Of a stretch of DNA of 35,336 nt, positions 31,986 to 35,336 are shown piece after piece; the stretch's first letter is position 1; the number at the start of each line of letters is the position of its first letter. A program made the translations under genes and the position numbers. Under the pieces are notes generated by a model that saw only the letters and a list, made by a program, of their open reading frames with translations, did no database searches and had not been told where the DNA came from. The stretch comes from Chloroflexota bacterium (GTDB lineage Bacteria > Chloroflexota > Anaerolineae > B4-G1 > SLSP01): positions 1 to 35,336 of the forward strand of contig JAIOAS010000013.1 in the NCBI GenBank assembly GCA_019873725.1, written 5' to 3'.

Positions 31986-32049
31986 CAGATGAAGCAGATG
32001 GAGCAGATTACACTGCCGATAGAACACAAATCTGCTAAATCTGCTGACA
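31986..32049 (+). repeat. GCAGAT/ATCTGC inverted repeat cluster before the LRR gene
   Basis: AGCAGAT occurs at 31993-31999 and AGCAGATT at 32002-32009; the complements AATCTGCT occur at 32029-32036 and 32038-32045. The two halves can fold into alternative hairpins about 25-75 bases before the GTG start at 32069. Confidence 0.6.
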
Positions 32050-32068
32050 GGTTTGTGGCATAACGGTT

Positions 32069-33565
32069 GTGAATAACGAAGCCCGGCTCAAACTCCGCGA
32101 AATTGTGGATACTTATGGTCACAGCGTCGTGAATGATTCACGACGCTGTAAGGCGCTGCTTCTCGACTTGTGCGGGCAATATCGCCGCGAAATCTTCGTG
32201 CTCAACGCGGCGCAGGAAGAGCACGTGGCCAACGATTTGCAGGACATCAAAGGCGGCATACCCCTGCCGGTGCTGGTCGCGCAGCTTACCCGGCGGCTGG
32301 TGGACAATCGCGCGCTCGCCGAGGATGCTGCGCGTTGGGCCGTGGAAGCGTGGGCCTACGCGCTGCGCCTGACCGATGCAGAACCTGCGCCGGTCGGCGA
32401 ATCCACACCAGAGTCAGTGACCCCGCCGCCACTGCCTGTGACGCCTCCCCCGTTGCCCACCACACAGACCCAGCCGATTGTGGATCAAATCTCCCGCCCG
32501 GCGCCTCGTCCGGCGGATGCTGCGCCACCCAAGCCGGCGCAACAAACATTTGCTTCCACCCGCACCATCGAAGTGTATGGCCGTTCGCGCCGCGGGCCCA
32601 ATGCGAAATGGCAGAAGCTCGGTTCCACACCCGGCAGCGTGGCCCTGCCGCCCAATTACGTACTGGGATTGCGTTTCTTTCACTATAAGCTGGACGAACT
32701 GGGCACCTGGATCAAGGAAATTCTCCATCCCGATGATGTGGTCTCGTTGGACCTGAACGGCCCTATCGACGATGCGGGTATGGCTGCCCTGCGCGCTTTC
32801 CCCAACCTGACCTATCTTGAAGTGGACACCGCCGAGCGCGTGACCAATGCCGGGCTGGCGTTTTTGGTGAGCCTATCCAAACTGACCACGCTCCATTTCC
32901 CGTGGGCCACCGGGATCACCGATGAGGGGCTGGCCTACCTGCGTGCCTTGCCGGAACTGGCCGGGCTCTTACTGCACTGGGCGGGCGTCTCTGATGCGGC
33001 GTTGCGCTACCTCGAATCGCTGAATAAACTCGAAGTGCTGGAGCTGCGCGAGTGCAAGCACATCACCGGTTCCGGCCTGTTGCATCTGCGAGCTTCACCC
33101 AACCTTGTCACGCTCGATGTGGCCGGCGCATCCAGGTTCAACGACACGGGGGTGCAAGCCATCGGCCTGTGCACCGGTTTGAGTAAAGTCGATCTCTCGC
33201 GCTGTCCGCAAATCACGCGGCAAGGCCTCGTTTACCTGCGCAACCTGCTCAATCTGACCTACCTCGATCTTTCCGGTAATCCGCTGGTCGATGACAAAGG
33301 CATCGCGCCCCTGTGCGATTTGCCGCGCCTCTCCACGCTCAACCTTGCCCGCACGGCCATCACCGACATCGGCCTCAGCCACATCGGCGACATGCCTGCT
33401 CTGCTCTATCTTGATCTCTCGAACTGCGAGCGCATCACCGACCGGGGGCTGTCACACCTGCGCCGTCTCAAGAAGCTGGCTTACCTCAATGTCAGCGGAT
33501 GCAAACGCCTCACCCAGAATGGGATTAGCAGGCTTGTTCGGTCAGGATTGTTTATTATGCAGTGA
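32069..33565 (+). CDS. Leucine-rich repeat protein with an N-terminal adaptor-like domain
   Basis: This 498-residue protein has three parts. Residues 1-103 form a helical domain, LKLREIVDTYGHSVV, then RRCKALLLDLCGQYRREI and WAVEAWAYALRL. A Pro-rich linker (about 108-165) follows. From about 215 to the end come some eleven leucine-rich repeats of 24-26 residues of the LRR_CC/AMN1 type (ITDRGLSHLRRLKKLAYLNVSGC). The N-terminal domain recurs in the truncated gene at 35196 and resembles the adaptor or effector-associated domains that pair signalling proteins in conflict systems. LRRs usually recognise partners. The start is GTG 32069 without a clear Shine-Dalgarno, so it may be set by an unusual leader. 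Confidence 0.82.
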   Translation: MNNEARLKLREIVDTYGHSVVNDSRRCKALLLDLCGQYRREIFVLNAAQEEHVANDLQDIKGGIPLPVLVAQLTRRLVDNRALAEDAARWAVEAWAYALRLTDAEPAPVGESTPESVTPPPLPVTPPPLPTTQTQPIVDQISRPAPRPADAAPPKPAQQTFASTRTIEVYGRSRRGPNAKWQKLGSTPGSVALPPNYVLGLRFFHYKLDELGTWIKEILHPDDVVSLDLNGPIDDAGMAALRAFPNLTYLEVDTAERVTNAGLAFLVSLSKLTTLHFPWATGITDEGLAYLRALPELAGLLLHWAGVSDAALRYLESLNKLEVLELRECKHITGSGLLHLRASPNLVTLDVAGASRFNDTGVQAIGLCTGLSKVDLSRCPQITRQGLVYLRNLLNLTYLDLSGNPLVDDKGIAPLCDLPRLSTLNLARTAITDIGLSHIGDMPALLYLDLSNCERITDRGLSHLRRLKKLAYLNVSGCKRLTQNGISRLVRSGLFIMQ

Positions 33566-33613
33566 AAGCGTAATGAGCTTTCAAACCAAAAATTACAGGC
33601 TAAGGTGGATTAT

Positions 33614-34600
33614 ATGAGTTTGCCTATCTTTACTTCACCCAAAAAGATTCAGGATCACTTTGATCCCACAGCCGATATTGTGCTTTATCATGGCGATGTC
33701 AATGATTTTGTTACCACGGTTCCTGATAAATCAGTTGCTTTGATCATTACTTCCCCACCTTATAACTTGGGCAAAGAATATGAAAATCGCGTTTCCATTG
33801 AAGAATATCTGGGTATGCAAACACAAGTTATTGCTGAGTTATATCGAGTGCTGAGCGACAAAGGCAGTATCTGCTGGCAAGTGGGTAATTTTGTCGACGA
33901 AGGCGAAGTCTATCCATTGGATATTCTTTATTACGGCATTTTCAAGAAGCTTGGCCTGCGTTTGCGGAATCGCATCATTTGGCACTTTGATCACGGATTA
34001 CACGCATCCAAACGTTTTTCCGGTCGGTATGAAACGCTGTTGTGGTTTACCAAAACCGATGATTACCTCTTCAATCTGGATGCGGTTCGTGTGCCTTCCA
34101 AATATCCGGGCAAACGACACTATAAGGGTCCCAAAAAGGGCGAGCTATCTGGCAACCCATTGGGCAAAAACCCTTCCGACGTTTGGGAGTTTCTTGTCCA
34201 GGAGTGGGAAAGCGCTTTTTGGGATATTCCTAATGTGAAATCGAACCACCCAGAAAAGACGATTCATCCCTGTCAATATCCTATTGCTTTGATTGAGAGA
34301 TGTGTTCTGGCATTGACTGGTGAGGGAGATTGGGTGTTTGATCCTTATGCGGGCGTTGGGACATCCCTGGTTGCTGGAATCATGCATAATCGCCGTGTTA
34401 TGGGAAGTGAACAAGAGGAGAAATACGTAGACATTGCTCGTGAGCGTCTGCTTGCATACTTCAACGGTGTATTACCTTATCGCCCATTGACCAAGCCTGT
34501 CTACCGACCGACGGGCAGGGAGAAAGTTGCTCAGGTGCCAGAAGAGTGGCAAAGTTCTGCTCAACAACGATTGCTAGAAAAGCAGGAACAATATTCATGA
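33614..34600 (+). CDS. Beta-class DNA methyltransferase of a BglII-like R-M system
   Basis: This 328-residue modification enzyme has the catalytic TSPPYN motif (46-51) and the AdoMet-binding FDPYAGVGTS motif (about 242-251) near the end, the motif order of the beta class. IVLYHGDVNDF and WQVGNFVDEGEVYPLDILYYG lie in the usual places. TSPPY suits N4-cytosine modification, the type used by M.BglII, as I recall. ATG 33614 behind AAGGTGG is preferred to GTG 33605. It ends in an ATGA overlap with the endonuclease gene. The gene is AT-rich compared with the LRR gene before it. Confidence 0.9.
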   Translation: MSLPIFTSPKKIQDHFDPTADIVLYHGDVNDFVTTVPDKSVALIITSPPYNLGKEYENRVSIEEYLGMQTQVIAELYRVLSDKGSICWQVGNFVDEGEVYPLDILYYGIFKKLGLRLRNRIIWHFDHGLHASKRFSGRYETLLWFTKTDDYLFNLDAVRVPSKYPGKRHYKGPKKGELSGNPLGKNPSDVWEFLVQEWESAFWDIPNVKSNHPEKTIHPCQYPIALIERCVLALTGEGDWVFDPYAGVGTSLVAGIMHNRRVMGSEQEEKYVDIARERLLAYFNGVLPYRPLTKPVYRPTGREKVAQVPEEWQSSAQQRLLEKQEQYS

Positions 34601-35169
34601 AAATAGTAGGCGAATACTCATTTAACGGCGGTAGTACAGTCATTGGCACACAATTCCCGGCAGAGCTGGCTGAAGTGAAGCAGTTGATTGCCTCAATTGA
34701 CAGTGAACAATGCAAAACCAAGATCAGTCGGGAAAAAACCATGCCGGGCAAAAAGCTATACAGCCCAAGAGCACTTAACAAGGCTTTTAAGACGGCATTC
34801 GCGGGAAAAAATTGGGTGACATATAGGATTCCGTGTACATATCCTACGGCGTATTATTCCTCCGATTATCAACCCGATGCTTCAGTATCAGGAGCTTTCC
34901 GCGAGATAGATTTTGTCAAGAATCGCGTAGGTGTAGAAGTGCAGTTTGGAAAATATGCCTTTATGGTTTACAACGTTTGTGCCAAAATGACTATCTTTCA
35001 TAACTCTGATGTGATTGACGTTGGTATTGAGATTGTCCCCATCAAAGCTTTTGCGGATGAAATGTCTACCGGTGTGTCCTATTTCGAGCAGATCGTATGG
35101 GATTTGGAGAAACGTGGTGTCGCAGATATCGACATTCCTGTATTGATCCTGGGTATCAGTCATACATAA
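34597..35169 (+). CDS. BglII-family type II restriction endonuclease
   Basis: This 190-residue protein contains FREIDFVKNRVGVEVQFGKY. The spacing of D105, E114 and Q116 equals the Asp84, Glu93 and Gln95 active site of BglII, with the unusual Gln in place of the Lys of the PD-(D/E)xK motif. VGVEVQFGKYAFMVYNVCAKM and IVPIKAFADEMSTGVSYFEQ also fit the family. BglII cuts A^GATCT, so that or a related site is expected, but recognition residues cannot be read off here. ATG 34597 overlaps the methyltransferase stop; an upstream in-frame ATG (34546) is inside the methyltransferase and rejected. Catalytic residues are intact. Confidence 0.88.
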   Translation: MKIVGEYSFNGGSTVIGTQFPAELAEVKQLIASIDSEQCKTKISREKTMPGKKLYSPRALNKAFKTAFAGKNWVTYRIPCTYPTAYYSSDYQPDASVSGAFREIDFVKNRVGVEVQFGKYAFMVYNVCAKMTIFHNSDVIDVGIEIVPIKAFADEMSTGVSYFEQIVWDLEKRGVADIDIPVLILGISHT

Positions 35170-35195
35170 TCGAGATCGTTTGTTGAGGTCCTGTT

Positions 35196-35336
35196 ATGCA
35201 CCCCGTACCACGCCGTCAGCTCCGCGAGATTGTTGCGCAGTACGGGGAATCCGTTCTGGAAGACCCGCGTCGCTGCCGGGCGTTGCTGCTGGATTTCTGT
35301 GGCTCGTACAAGGGCGAGGTCAATCTGTTGGTGATG
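35196..35336 (+). CDS. Start of a gene with the same N-terminal domain as the LRR protein (partial)
   Basis: ATG 35196 follows GAGG by seven bases and the frame is open to the right edge (47 codons). It reads QLREIVAQYGESVLEDPRRC and then ALLLDFCGSYKGEVNLLVM, aligning with residues 8-48 of the LRR protein at 32069 (LREIVDTYGHSVV, RRCKALLLDLCGQYRREI). The C-terminal function lies outside the window. In view of the TerY-like and PP2C genes, a Ser/Thr kinase or another effector is the natural prediction. Confidence 0.75.
   Translation, partial: MHPVPRRQLREIVAQYGESVLEDPRRCRALLLDFCGSYKGEVNLLVM

Overview
The window looks like a chromosomal segment of a Chloroflexota bacterium, probably Anaerolineae or Caldilineae. 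It is GC-rich with strong AAGGAGG ribosome binding sites. Several large secreted proteins end in a YLPLVLR-type tail that I associate with this phylum. The small hypothetical families are also of a kind shared by filamentous Chloroflexota and cyanobacteria. Taxonomy is inferred from these traits only. No rRNA, tRNA or CRISPR array was seen.

Layout. (1) 1-325: the end of an unidentified gene with a C-terminal helix-turn-helix, then a clean terminator. (2) 435-15273: an exoprotein block. It holds two large multidomain putative metalloproteases, two paralogous secreted proteins with a shared FTYQGRL module, a PKD-like repeat protein and a beta-propeller repeat protein. Four of them carry the C-terminal YLP(L/F)V-type tail. 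(3) 15280-17224: a decayed VapC toxin fragment, a Nudix hydrolase and a pair of small conserved hypothetical genes. (4) 17280-26872: sugar or sugar-acid catabolism, with an L-fucose isomerase-like protein, an AraD-type epimerase/aldolase, a UxaA-type dehydratase and a URO-D/cobamide methyltransferase-like protein. This run is interrupted by a toxin-antitoxin pair whose toxin carries a TGG-to-TGA nonsense codon, and by an AT-rich type II restriction-modification (R-M) pair. An aminoglycoside adenylyltransferase-like gene and an SdpI-like membrane protein sit further down. (5) 26946-29341: a DUF5680-like gene, then on the minus strand an OLD/PARIS-like ATPase plus TOPRIM/DUF4276-like pair with its own promoter. 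(6) 29708-35336: a signalling/conflict island. It has a TerY-like vWA protein, a PP2C phosphatase, a leucine-rich-repeat protein with a distinctive N-terminal domain, a BglII-type R-M pair, and a truncated gene opening with that same N-terminal domain.

How the parts may work together. The right half is defence-rich: two type II R-M pairs, an ATPase/nuclease-like pair, toxin-antitoxin remnants and the vWA/PP2C/LRR island. The vWA-PP2C pair matches two thirds of the published TerY-P triad (vWA, PP2C, Ser/Thr kinase). I predict that the kinase or another effector is the truncated gene at the right edge, tied to the LRR protein by the shared N-terminal domain. This island is the best candidate for an undescribed system. 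The left half is an extracellular proteolysis/adhesion gene set with signs of recent module exchange between neighbours.

Several genes (5186, 9628, 24997, 25595, 26946) are preceded by degenerate tandem GACTA repeats just upstream of the Shine-Dalgarno, an unexplained shared leader.
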